This document shows positions 7,309 to 14,617 of a DNA stretch of 64,000 nt, piece by piece. This DNA is from an uncultured Prevotella sp. (GTDB lineage Bacteria > Bacteroidota > Bacteroidia > Bacteroidales > Bacteroidaceae), in NCBI GenBank assembly GCA_934256705.1, contig CAKQPF010000006.1, forward strand, positions 29,642 through 93,641, in the 5' to 3' direction. The notes under the pieces were generated by a model, which worked only from the letters and a program-made list of their open reading frames with translations, made no database searches and had not been told where the DNA came from. The position numbers and the translations under genes were made by a program. Within the stretch, counting starts at the first letter, position 1; each line of letters opens with the position of its first letter.

Positions 7309-8829
7309 TTAGTCCACGATAAGGTTCTCACCAGTCATGTCAGCAGGCTTCTCAAGACCCATGATATGGAGGATAGAAGGAGCGACATCGGCAAGACGAC
7401 CGTCCTTAACAGTGGCAGAATTGTTGTCTGTCACATAGATGAAAGGAACCGGATTGAGTGAGTGAGCGGTGTTAGGAGTGCCGTCAGGATTGATAGCATT
7501 GTCAGCATTACCGTGGTCAGCGATGATGATAGCCTCGTAACCAGTAGCCTTAGCAGCCTCGATAACCTCGCGAACGCAGTTGTCCACAGCCCAAACAGCC
7601 TTAGCTATAGCGTTGTAAACGCCAGTGTGACCAACCATATCACCATTAGCAAAGTTGACAACGATGAAGTCATACTCATCCTTCTTGATGTTAGCCACGA
7701 GCTTATCCTTTACCTCGTATGCAGACATCTCAGGCTTGAGGTCGTAAGTAGCAACCTTAGGAGAAGCCACGAGCACGCGGTCTTCGTTCTCATAAGGAGC
7801 CTCTCTACCGCCATTGAAGAAGAAAGTAACGTGAGCATACTTCTCAGTTTCAGCAGTATGGAGCTGCTTTTTGCCCTGCTGAGAGAGGTATTCTCCGAGA
7901 GTATTCATAACGTTCTCCTTAGGGAAGAGAATTTCCACACCCTTGAAAGAAGCATCGTATGGAGTCATGCAGAAGTATTTGAGACCAGGGATAGTCTTCA
8001 TTCCCTGCTCGGTGAGGTCCTGCTGAGTGAGCACCTGAGTAAGTTCCTTGGCGCGGTCGTTACGGAAATTGATGAAGATAACCACGTCACCTTCCTCGAT
8101 TTTACCGTTAACGGAAGAATTGGAGATAGCCTTAACGAACTCATCAGTAACGCCTTCGTCGTAGCTTTCCTGCATAGCCTGCACCATATCAGTAGCCTGC
8201 TTGCCTACGCCAGCAGTGATAAGGTCGTAAGCTTCCTTGACACGCTCCCATCTCTTGTCGCGGTCCATAGCGTAGAAGCGTCCGATGATGCTTGCGATGG
8301 CAGCGTCATTAGCCTTACAAACGTCAGTAACCTGCTCGATGAAGCCCTTACCTGAGTGTGGGTCAGTGTCGCGTCCGTCCATGAAACAGTGAACGAAAGT
8401 CTGGTTCTTGAGTCCGAACTCCTTACCTACCTCGATGAGCTTGAAGAGATGATCGAGAGAAGAGTGAACGCCGCCATTGGAAGTAAGTCCCATGAGATGG
8501 AGCTTCTTTCCTGTCTCTTTAGCGTATGTATAAGCGGCAACGACCTGTGGATTCTTAGAAATCGAACCGTCCTTGCATGCACGATTGATCTTTACGAGGT
8601 CCTGATAAACGATACGTCCAGCTCCGATATTGAGGTGACCCACCTCAGAGTTACCCATCTGTCCGTCAGGAAGACCTACATCTTCACCAGACGCCTGAAG
8701 CTGAGAGTGAGAAGAAATAGCTGTAAGATAATCCAGATAAGGTGTAGGAGTGTTGTAGATAACATCACCTTTACCATGCTTACCGATTCCCCATCCGTCG
8801 AGAATCATCAGAAGTGCTTTCTTTGCCAT
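7309..8829 (-). CDS. gpmI: 2,3-bisphosphoglycerate-independent phosphoglycerate mutase
   Basis: This glycolytic/gluconeogenic enzyme interconverts 3- and 2-phosphoglycerate with two Mn ions and a phosphoserine. The 506 residues are the normal length. The first metal-binding aspartate is in LMILDGWGIG (about residue 12) and the nucleophilic serine is in MGNSEVGHLN (about residue 61). The phosphotransferase insert has FMDGRDTDPHSG and the C-terminal metal motif is ADHGNADN. A -7 box at 9009-9017 would give a leader of about 170 nt. A 22-bp array follows the stop codon. Confidence 0.97.
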   Translation of the reverse strand: MAKKALLMILDGWGIGKHGKGDVIYNTPTPYLDYLTAISSHSQLQASGEDVGLPDGQMGNSEVGHLNIGAGRIVYQDLVKINRACKDGSISKNPQVVAAYTYAKETGKKLHLMGLTSNGGVHSSLDHLFKLIEVGKEFGLKNQTFVHCFMDGRDTDPHSGKGFIEQVTDVCKANDAAIASIIGRFYAMDRDKRWERVKEAYDLITAGVGKQATDMVQAMQESYDEGVTDEFVKAISNSSVNGKIEEGDVVIFINFRNDRAKELTQVLTQQDLTEQGMKTIPGLKYFCMTPYDASFKGVEILFPKENVMNTLGEYLSQQGKKQLHTAETEKYAHVTFFFNGGREAPYENEDRVLVASPKVATYDLKPEMSAYEVKDKLVANIKKDEYDFIVVNFANGDMVGHTGVYNAIAKAVWAVDNCVREVIEAAKATGYEAIIIADHGNADNAINPDGTPNTAHSLNPVPFIYVTDNNSATVKDGRLADVAPSILHIMGLEKPADMTGENLIVD

Positions 8830-9008
8830 TTTATATACTGTTGATTTTTATTGAACTTCCGCATTGTGCAATGTGCTCCGTAGTAGCCATTTGTTTTGGC
8901 TTGGTCGGGCAATCGTTTCCTGATCGGGATTTGGGATTACCGTAAACAGCTGATAACCGAATACTTTTTGCGAATGCGAAACAAATATTTTTTATTTCCT
9001 TTCAAATT

Positions 9009-9017
9009 ACAAAGGTA
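9009..9017 (-). promoter_or_regulatory. Putative gpmI promoter -7 box
   Basis: The minus-strand reading TACCTTTGT matches TAnnTTTGY. It is placed 180 bp upstream of gpmI, beyond the end of the WYL gene. Confidence 0.5.
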
Positions 9018-9045
9018 CTGTTTTCTTATGAAAACAACAAGAAAA

Positions 9046-9951
9046 TCAGTTGTATTTTTTTGCCCACTCCGATATTTTTGCTTTAAGATAAGCGAGGAAG
9101 CCCTCATCGCCTATCACGTCAATGTCATCATATAGTCCGAGGACGAATCTGCCGATACCGAGATAGCTGCACACTTCAGTGCGGAAAAGCCATTTCCCAT
9201 CCTCTGCAGGAACCATCGCGGGGAGTGCTTCCGGGTATTCCTCTACCATGAGATTATGGGAGAGAAGTCCGAGTTTCATCTCGACGAGCCTGTGCTCTTC
9301 GCCTGAGAAAGAGAAGATGTCGGTATATACCGCCTTGTGCTTATCCTCAAATTCCCACGGGGAATCGAGGATTTCGACGGCATTCATTCGTGACAGTTTG
9401 AATGTCTTGTTGGTGCCGCTGCTGAGTTCGTGGCATCTCACCTCATTATTGTTGTTCATGAAGAGATACGGCTCTACGATGCGGTCGCTGACACTTTTGC
9501 TGTGGGGAGACGAGTAACCTATGATTTTCACCTGCTGCTTGAACTTGATGGCCTCGTGGAGTGTGCGCATGATTCGGCTGACATTCTTCCTCATCTTCTC
9601 ATTCTGGAGGATTCTGAAGTCATAGAAACGCTCCAGTTTTTTGGAGAGTTCCTTCATGCGGATGGTCTTTATCTCGCTGTTGTTCAGCAGTTCACGCATC
9701 AGTACTGCTTCCTCGTCGGTGAACTGCACGAGGTCGAATATCTCCTTGAAGAATGGCGATTCTCGCGAGATAAAATAGTATTGCTTGTGCTTTTCGATGA
9801 CAAAACCGGACTGGCGGAAGAAATCTATATAGTAATAGAGCGACCTTCGGGATATGCCTACTTCTTTGCATATCTCGTCGGTGGTGTAATGTCTGTTTTG
9901 TATGAGGAGAAGCAGGAGGTCGAGTTCTCTCTTTAGGTGGTCGTGTCTCAT
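9046..9951 (-). CDS. WYL-domain transcriptional regulator
   Basis: This 301-residue protein has an N-terminal winged helix-turn-helix (residues about 5-60, TTDEICKEVGISRRSLYYYI) and a WYL-type ligand-binding domain from about 135 to 225 (VKIIGYSS..., VEPYLFM). It ends with a C-terminal WYL-associated region. Proteins of this type sense nucleic acids or nucleotides in some systems. No defence genes adjoin it here. Its start codon overlaps the rnhB stop by 4 bp (9948-9951), so the two are probably translationally coupled. Confidence 0.85.
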   Translation of the reverse strand: MRHDHLKRELDLLLLLIQNRHYTTDEICKEVGISRRSLYYYIDFFRQSGFVIEKHKQYYFISRESPFFKEIFDLVQFTDEEAVLMRELLNNSEIKTIRMKELSKKLERFYDFRILQNEKMRKNVSRIMRTLHEAIKFKQQVKIIGYSSPHSKSVSDRIVEPYLFMNNNNEVRCHELSSGTNKTFKLSRMNAVEILDSPWEFEDKHKAVYTDIFSFSGEEHRLVEMKLGLLSHNLMVEEYPEALPAMVPAEDGKWLFRTEVCSYLGIGRFVLGLYDDIDVIGDEGFLAYLKAKISEWAKKYN

Positions 9952-10658
9952 TCTTTTCCGAAGTCGAGGGTGAGTTGTCTATCCACTACTCCAGCGAATG
10001 TGAGGCGGTGGTAGGGTGATGGTCCATGCTCTCTGATGGCTGCGTAGTGGGCTTTGGTTGGGTAGCCTTTGTTCTTTTTCCATTGGTAGGCAGGGTATTC
10101 CCCGTCTATCTGCTTCATGAAATCGTCACGATAGGTCTTGGCGAGGATGGAGGCCGCTGCTATGGATAGGTACTTTCCGTCGCCTTTTACTATCGTGGTG
10201 CTGGGGAGGGGGGAAGGGATTATATCAGCCGGTAACGCGGCTGACACAGTGGCGGCTTCGCTTTCATTGGGGGCGGTGGCTCTTTCTTCCTGGGAGAGGG
10301 TGGCGAAGGGGATGTAGGGCTTGAACTTGTTGCCATCCACGATGACGGCTTCGGGACGGAGAGAGAGGCGGTCGAGGGCGCGGTGCATGGCGAGGATGGA
10401 GGCATTGAGGATGTTGATATGGTCTATTTCCTCTGCAGAGACTATGCCTACAGCCCATGCGAGGGCATCACGCTCTATCTGCTCACGGAGGATATAGCGT
10501 TTCTTCTCGGAGAGCTGCTTGGAATCATTGAGCATCTCATTGACGTAATCATCGGGCAATATGACGGCAGCAGCGAAGACGGGACCAGCGAGACAGCCTC
10601 TTCCGGCTTCGTCGCATCCGGCTTCTATCTTGCCTTCGTAGTATTTGTTCAGGAGCAT
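9948..10658 (-). CDS. rnhB: Ribonuclease HII with an in-frame repeat insertion
   Basis: Degrades the RNA strand of RNA-DNA hybrids and removes single ribonucleotides from DNA. Motifs present are GCDEAGRGCLAGPV (catalytic Asp and Glu near residues 15-16), VIVDGNKFKPY near 110, and KGDGKYLSIAAASILAK near 165. At 236 residues it is longer than the roughly 200 usual for the family. The excess lies between FKPY and IVKGDGK. There the DNA at 10221-10253 is identical over 33 bp to the intergenic hairpin repeat at 30431-30463, encoding TVSAALPADI. The frame is intact and both catalytic segments are present, so the enzyme is probably active. Confidence 0.95.
   Translation of the reverse strand: MLLNKYYEGKIEAGCDEAGRGCLAGPVFAAAVILPDDYVNEMLNDSKQLSEKKRYILREQIERDALAWAVGIVSAEEIDHINILNASILAMHRALDRLSLRPEAVIVDGNKFKPYIPFATLSQEERATAPNESEAATVSAALPADIIPSPLPSTTIVKGDGKYLSIAAASILAKTYRDDFMKQIDGEYPAYQWKKNKGYPTKAHYAAIREHGPSPYHRLTFAGVVDRQLTLDFGKE
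10221..10253 (-). repeat. Hairpin repeat family A, copy inside rnhB
   Basis: The 33 bp on the minus strand are identical to 30431-30463 and lie wholly within the rnhB reading frame. They correspond to residues about 135-146. Confidence 0.9.
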
Positions 10659-10677
10659 TTCTGTTGGGGGAGGGGGA

Positions 10678-10710
10678 TATATCCGCCGGTGACGCGGCGG
10701 ACACAGTGGC
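10678..10710 (-). repeat. Hairpin repeat family A, copy upstream of rnhB
   Basis: Differs from the other copies by paired changes that keep the stem: CAGCCG/CGGCTG becomes CCGCCG/CGGCGG. It lies 20 bp upstream of the rnhB start codon. Confidence 0.85.
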
Positions 10711-10740
10711 GGATTGTTGGGATATTCGGGGGCACATTTT

Positions 10741-10756
10741 CAGCCAAGGACGGCTG
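10741..10756. repeat. Hairpin repeat family B, copy 4
   Basis: A 16-bp unit CAGCC-AAGGAC-GGCTG in the short gap between the SpoU methyltransferase and rnhB. It is next to a family A copy, as at 705-787. Confidence 0.65.
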
Positions 10757-10784
10757 AAAGGGGCGGACACGGGGGCGGGATGGC

Positions 10785-11381
10785 TTATTTCACGAATGAC
10801 CAGATGATGATTCCGGCGGTGGTGGAGACATTGAGCGAGTGCTTGGTGCCGTACTGAGGGATTTCCAGACAGCCGTCGCAATGGTCAATGACATCCTGAT
10901 GCACGCCCTTAACCTCATTACCCAGGATGACAGCATACCTCTTTCCTTCCTGCGGATGGAAATCATTGAGCATGGTGGAACCGTGGCATTGCTCTACAGC
11001 AAGAACCTCATAGCCTTGCATTTTGAGCGACTTGAGGGCATCGAGGGCCGTGGGGAAATACTTCCAATCCACGCTATCCTCCGCTCCGAGGGCTGTCTTG
11101 TGGATTTCCTGCTGTGCCTTCAGCGTGCATTCCCTTGCGGTCTGCAGGGCGGAAGGGTCAGCGACATGAGCCTCATCGACGGGATATGGCGTGGCGGTGA
11201 TGCCACAAAGATATATGCTCTCCACGCGGAAAGCATCGCTTGTGCGGAATACGCTGCCTACATTATACAGCGAACGGACGTCATCAAGCACCACAATGAG
11301 GGGCAGTTTCTTTGACTTTTGAAACTCCTCCACTGTGAGGCGGTGCATTTCTAATATGCTTAGTTTGGGGTTGGAAGACAT
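10785..11381 (-). CDS. SpoU/TrmH family RNA 2'-O-methyltransferase
   Basis: A SPOUT-fold RNA methyltransferase of 198 residues using S-adenosylmethionine. Motif 1 is DDVRSLYNVGSVFRTSDA (residues about 33-50), motif 2 is AVILGNEVKGV (about 147-157), and motif 3 is IPQYGTKHSLNVSTTAGI near the C-terminus. The target RNA cannot be told from sequence. Between GITATP and EIHKTALGAE there are about 26 extra residues (about 65-90) that I do not expect in the family. It lies between sufS and rnhB on the same strand, separated from sufS by a long palindrome. Confidence 0.88.
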   Translation of the reverse strand: MSSNPKLSILEMHRLTVEEFQKSKKLPLIVVLDDVRSLYNVGSVFRTSDAFRVESIYLCGITATPYPVDEAHVADPSALQTARECTLKAQQEIHKTALGAEDSVDWKYFPTALDALKSLKMQGYEVLAVEQCHGSTMLNDFHPQEGKRYAVILGNEVKGVHQDVIDHCDGCLEIPQYGTKHSLNVSTTAGIIIWSFVK

Positions 11382-11384
11382 AGT

Positions 11385-11494
11385 TTTGTTGTTTGGTTGT
11401 TTTGTTGTTTGGTTGTTTTGTTGTTCGACAGTCCAGCCTTCATTTTAATTCAATCAACCAAACAACTAAACAACAAAACAACTAAACAACAAAT
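11385..11494. repeat. GTTGTT/AACAAC long palindrome between sufS and SpoU gene
   Basis: The left arm is a run of GTTTTGTTGTTTG units (about 11385-11427) and the right arm is AACAACTAAAC units (about 11450-11494). It ends against the sufS stop codon (11495-11497). Similar palindromes are at 61363-61498 and 63836-63915. Confidence 0.8.
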
Positions 11495-12715
11495 TTAGAA
11501 CATCTTACTAACTCTCTCTATTCCAGCGACAAGAGTATCGATTTCCTCTTTAGTGTTATAGAGAGCAAAGGATGCGCGTACCGTGCCCTGAATGCCAAGA
11601 CGGTGCATAAGTGGCTCAGCGCAATGGTGACCGGTACGAACGGCAATGCCGAGCCGGTCGAGCAGGGTTCCCATATCGAGATGATGGATATCACCGACGA
11701 GGAAACTGATGACAGCATCCTTGCCGGGTGCCGTTCCGAAGAGCCTCATGCCCGGAATCTCCTGCATTCTCTCCATAGCATAGCGGGTAAGCTCACGCTC
11801 GTGGGCGACGATATTCCCGATACCGAGGTCGAGCATATAGTCTATGGCGCGCGCCAGGCCGTGGGTTGCGACATAGTCAGGCGTGCCAGCCTCGAATTTG
11901 AACGGCAGTTCGGCATAGGTTGTTTTCTCGAAAGACACCGTGCCGATCATCTCTCCGCCGCCCTGATAAGGCACCATCTTCTCCAGCCATTCCTCTTTTC
12001 CGTAGAGGACACCTATGCCGGTAGGACCATACATCTTATGTCCTGAGAAGGCAAAGAAATCACAGTCGAGGTCTTTCACATCGACCGGGATATGCGGAGC
12101 ACTCTGCGCACCATCGACAAGGACAGGGATGCCCTGCTCATGTGCGCGACGGATTATCTCCTTGACGGGATTCACAGTGCCGAGAACATTGCTGACGTGC
12201 GCCACGCTGACGAGCTTGGTGCGGTCGGTAATCATGGAGTCGAATGCTTCAAGATCGAGAACGCCATCGTCGGACATAGGAATGACGCGCAGACGGATGC
12301 CCTTCTTGAGTCCCTGGAGCTGCCAAGGCACGATATTGGAATGGTGCTCCATAGTGGAGATGATGACCTCATCGCCTTCCTTCATGAATGAATCGCAGAA
12401 GGAACTCGCCACGAGATTCATGCTCTCAGTGGTGCCTCGGGTGAAGATAATCTCCTGTATTTTGCCGGCGTTGATAAACTGTCTCACCTTCTCACGCGCC
12501 GCCTCATGCAGGTCAGTGGCCTGCTGAGAGAGGTAATGCACGCCTCTATGGACATTAGCATTGACGTTGAGATACTCCTCGCGCATAGCGTCGAGCACGC
12601 ACAGCGGTTTCTGCGTGGTGGCGCCATTGTCGAGATATACGAGAGGTTTTCCATATACTTCGCGTGAAAGTATAGGGAAATCCGCTCTGACTTTATTTAT
12701 ATCATAGTTTGCCAT
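11495..12715 (-). CDS. sufS: Cysteine desulfurase SufS
   Basis: A PLP enzyme that takes sulfur from cysteine for Fe-S cluster assembly. The 406 residues are normal length. The PLP lysine is in FSGHKMYGPTG (about Lys226) and the active-site cysteine is in RTGHHCAEPLM (about Cys364). YLDNGATTQKP near residue 26 is the standard N-terminus. It has its own -7 box at 12746-12754. Cognate sufBCD lies 1.9 kb away on the same strand, separated by a toxin-antitoxin pair, a small plus-strand gene and a repeat array. Confidence 0.97.
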   Translation of the reverse strand: MANYDINKVRADFPILSREVYGKPLVYLDNGATTQKPLCVLDAMREEYLNVNANVHRGVHYLSQQATDLHEAAREKVRQFINAGKIQEIIFTRGTTESMNLVASSFCDSFMKEGDEVIISTMEHHSNIVPWQLQGLKKGIRLRVIPMSDDGVLDLEAFDSMITDRTKLVSVAHVSNVLGTVNPVKEIIRRAHEQGIPVLVDGAQSAPHIPVDVKDLDCDFFAFSGHKMYGPTGIGVLYGKEEWLEKMVPYQGGGEMIGTVSFEKTTYAELPFKFEAGTPDYVATHGLARAIDYMLDLGIGNIVAHERELTRYAMERMQEIPGMRLFGTAPGKDAVISFLVGDIHHLDMGTLLDRLGIAVRTGHHCAEPLMHRLGIQGTVRASFALYNTKEEIDTLVAGIERVSKMF

Positions 12716-12745
12716 TTTCTTTTCTGCAACAGTTGTTATCAGGAT

Positions 12746-12754
12746 GCAAAGTTA
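12746..12754 (-). promoter_or_regulatory. sufS promoter -7 box
   Basis: The minus-strand reading TAACTTTGC is a perfect TAnnTTTGY, 31 bp before the ATG. The 487-bp gap to 13203 otherwise holds only the 22-bp array and its flanks. Confidence 0.7.
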
Positions 12755-12919
12755 GTGAAAAATATTAAGGTATGCAAAAATCGGGGATTGATTTTTCCAA
12801 AAGGGGGAAAGCAGACTGGCATTGCATCATAACATATTGACATAAAGAAGATTACCGTTCAGACAAGTAAGCATTATCACACGCATCACTGCCGGCAACA
12901 GGATGATGGAGGGAAAGAG

Positions 12920-13142
12920 AAAAGTGTTCGATTTTCCCGTATGCAGGAAGAGAAAGAAAAGTCGGTTTGTAACTTATTGATTTACAATGTGTTGCAAAAG
13001 CGTAGTTTTTAGGATGTAAAAGCTATGCTATTGGAGGGTAATATCTATGCTTTTAGGGCGTAAAAGCTATGCTATTGCGATGCGAAAGCTTGGATATCGG
13101 GAAATGATAGCTTTGGGATTGGGGGATTGTTCGATTTTTCCT
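12920..13142 (+). repeat. Partial composite element with 22-bp array (6 units)
   Basis: Units start at 12999, 13021, 13043, 13065, 13087 and 13109, strict 22-bp period, and begin AGCTATG or AGC variants. Upstream is GTTCGATTTTCCC, then a degenerate form of the TTGCAAAAGC hairpin. Downstream is TTGTTCGATTTTTCC. It matches the linker-array part of the elements at 27332, 37752 and 52211, without the MITE-like hairpin. It lies downstream of the PIN toxin gene. Confidence 0.85.
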
Positions 13143-13203
13143 TATCTAAATTATGTTCTAAAACTTATTATTATAACTCCATAAACATATACAGAATGGA
13201 ATT

Positions 13204-13614
13204 CTACTGTTTTCTCAAATCATCAAGAAAAGCCTTAAGAGTAATCACTTCAACCTTAGGAAAAGGAATATCGTTCAGAACATTAAAATGATGATCATGC
13301 GTTACAACGTATTTTGCATTCGATACAATAGCGCAATCTACGAACTTATTATCATCCTCATCAGCCTTTATCAAATGAAAAGCATAAGAAGGAGATACCA
13401 TTTTCACATTGCGTCTATTCAAGATTGCGGAAACAATCAATTCTGACATCAATGGGGAAATATTTCGTGCTATAACCTCTGAATATTCTTCAACAATCTC
13501 ATTACTTATGCACATGACATATTTACCATCAAGGAAGTCTTGCCACGCTTGATAGTATTCATTTCGTGCTGATATTGCCATAATCAGGCAATTAGTGTCA
13601 ATTACAACATTCAT
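13204..13614 (-). CDS. PIN-domain ribonuclease toxin (COG1569-like)
   Basis: This 136-residue PIN-fold protein resembles the toxin half of type II toxin-antitoxin modules, which cleave RNA in the cytoplasm. The first acidic residue is in MNVVIDTNCLI (Asp6), later acidic residues are in ADEDDNKFVDCAI (about residues 84-96), and THDHHF is near 109. The start codon overlaps the stop of the upstream small gene by 4 bp (13611-13614), typical of antitoxin-toxin pairs. It is likely autoregulated from the promoter at 13864. It lies in an insert between sufD and sufS. Confidence 0.87.
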   Translation of the reverse strand: MNVVIDTNCLIMAISARNEYYQAWQDFLDGKYVMCISNEIVEEYSEVIARNISPLMSELIVSAILNRRNVKMVSPSYAFHLIKADEDDNKFVDCAIVSNAKYVVTHDHHFNVLNDIPFPKVEVITLKAFLDDLRKQ

Positions 13615-13832
13615 CTGCGATAAGGAGTTCTCTCATGAAGGTTGGCAAAATTGTCAAACTTTTCTTGAGTCATAGTGCCATTCTCCCACATGGCATCCAT
13701 TTCTTCCTTCGCTTTCTTGGCAAAGAAATCGGATATTGCCTGTTTGAGGTCACTCAACGCCTCATCGCTCTTAACCCATCGCATCATGTTAAGGATGTCA
13801 ATCTGGGCATCATTCAAAACTGTTGCTGCCAT
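13611..13832 (-). CDS. Putative antitoxin partner of the PIN toxin
   Basis: This 73-residue acidic and charged protein (MAATVLNDAQIDILNMMRW..., then SDLKQAISDFFAKKAKEEMD) has helical character. It overlaps the PIN toxin by 4 bp and lies directly upstream of it. I cannot name its DNA-binding family, although position and size fit an antitoxin. Similar short proteins upstream of COG1569 PIN genes are common in Bacteroidetes, from memory. The -7 box is at 13864-13872. Confidence 0.75.
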   Translation of the reverse strand: MAATVLNDAQIDILNMMRWVKSDEALSDLKQAISDFFAKKAKEEMDAMWENGTMTQEKFDNFANLHERTPYRR

Positions 13833-13863
13833 ATAAAATCCTTTCTTACTGAATTATTTTGTG

Positions 13864-13872
13864 GCAAAGATA
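13864..13872 (-). promoter_or_regulatory. Toxin-antitoxin promoter -7 box
   Basis: The minus-strand reading TATCTTTGC matches TAnnTTTGY, 32 bp before the antitoxin ATG. Confidence 0.65.
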
Positions 13873-14043
13873 AGCTTTTCTCAGCAAAACACCAAGAAAA
13901 AAGCAAGAAAAAAAGACACAAAAGAATAAGGACAAGAAATAAAAATGGGGATTATAACCGTTGATTTAGTTAAATATAGTTAAACCTTAACAATATTTAA
14001 CTGCGTAAATATTGCATTGAACTCATTGTGCACACTCAGAAAC

Positions 14044-14052
14044 TAACTTTGC
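14044..14052 (+). promoter_or_regulatory. Promoter -7 box for the small membrane protein gene
   Basis: TAACTTTGC, a perfect TAnnTTTGY, 73 bp before the ATG at 14125. Confidence 0.65.
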
Positions 14053-14124
14053 ACCCAGAAAGAAAAACCGCCATGACTGGCGGAAACAAAACAAGAATAA
14101 TAACAATCAAAAAAAGATACTATT

Positions 14125-14475
14125 ATGAAAAAGAATGCTACAATGGGTGCGAACAACAGTCAGATAATGATGAACAACGGTTCGGTAATCATAAAGAAGG
14201 GTGCTGGAATGGACACCAACGTGATGACTTCACTCGCAAGCAAAGCAAGCAGATACATCGCTGGAGCGAAGGCTTTCAGGGACAAGATGCTGGAGAAGGT
14301 GGCAGCATTATACAGTAAAGAACTGGAGATGGAAATCACTCCAGCCAAGGCCTGGGCACTCATCAAGGCGCAGGTGGCATTCGGAGCCGTGCTCGTGACT
14401 CTCAACTGTCTGCCGCTTCTGGTTCCCTCTCTCGTATGGCTGGTGTCTGCCTGCATGAAGGCCAAGCAAGCATAA
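14125..14475 (+). CDS. Small predicted membrane protein, function unknown
   Basis: This 116-residue protein has an asparagine/methionine-rich N-terminus (residues 1-35), a charged middle (ASRYIAGAKAFRDKMLEKVAALY), and one hydrophobic segment at about 83-108 (VAFGAVLVTLNCLPLLVPSL). It has its own promoter and a strong terminator, so it is likely a real gene although I do not recognise it. It is transcribed opposite to the suf genes and lies in the sufD-sufS insert beside the PIN toxin-antitoxin pair. It is not obviously a signal-peptide protein. Confidence 0.7.
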   Translation: MKKNATMGANNSQIMMNNGSVIIKKGAGMDTNVMTSLASKASRYIAGAKAFRDKMLEKVAALYSKELEMEITPAKAWALIKAQVAFGAVLVTLNCLPLLVPSLVWLVSACMKAKQA

Positions 14476-14496
14476 CCCCTACAGGAAACACCCAAT

Positions 14497-14582
14497 AGGG
14501 AATAAGAAACAGGAGACTGGACTTTGCTCTTGAGGCTTAACGCTCAGGGGCAGGGTCTAATCTCCTGTTTCCTATTCCCTAA
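14497..14582. terminator. Bidirectional terminator between small gene and sufD
   Basis: A 20-bp stem with one mismatch (14497-14516 with 14561-14580) lies between convergent genes. It contains an inner GAGGCTTAACGCTC hairpin. Confidence 0.75.
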
Positions 14583-14617
14583 TATCTATTTCCTATTATT
14601 TATTACCTATAGTCATG

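Noticed and set aside
12780..12900. A further degenerate 22-bp array upstream of sufS
   Set aside because: CAT-containing stretches recur, but not at a constant distance. I could not support a period.
12999..13130. CRISPR array
   Set aside because: Repeats are contiguous 22-bp units without distinct spacers, and no cas genes are present.
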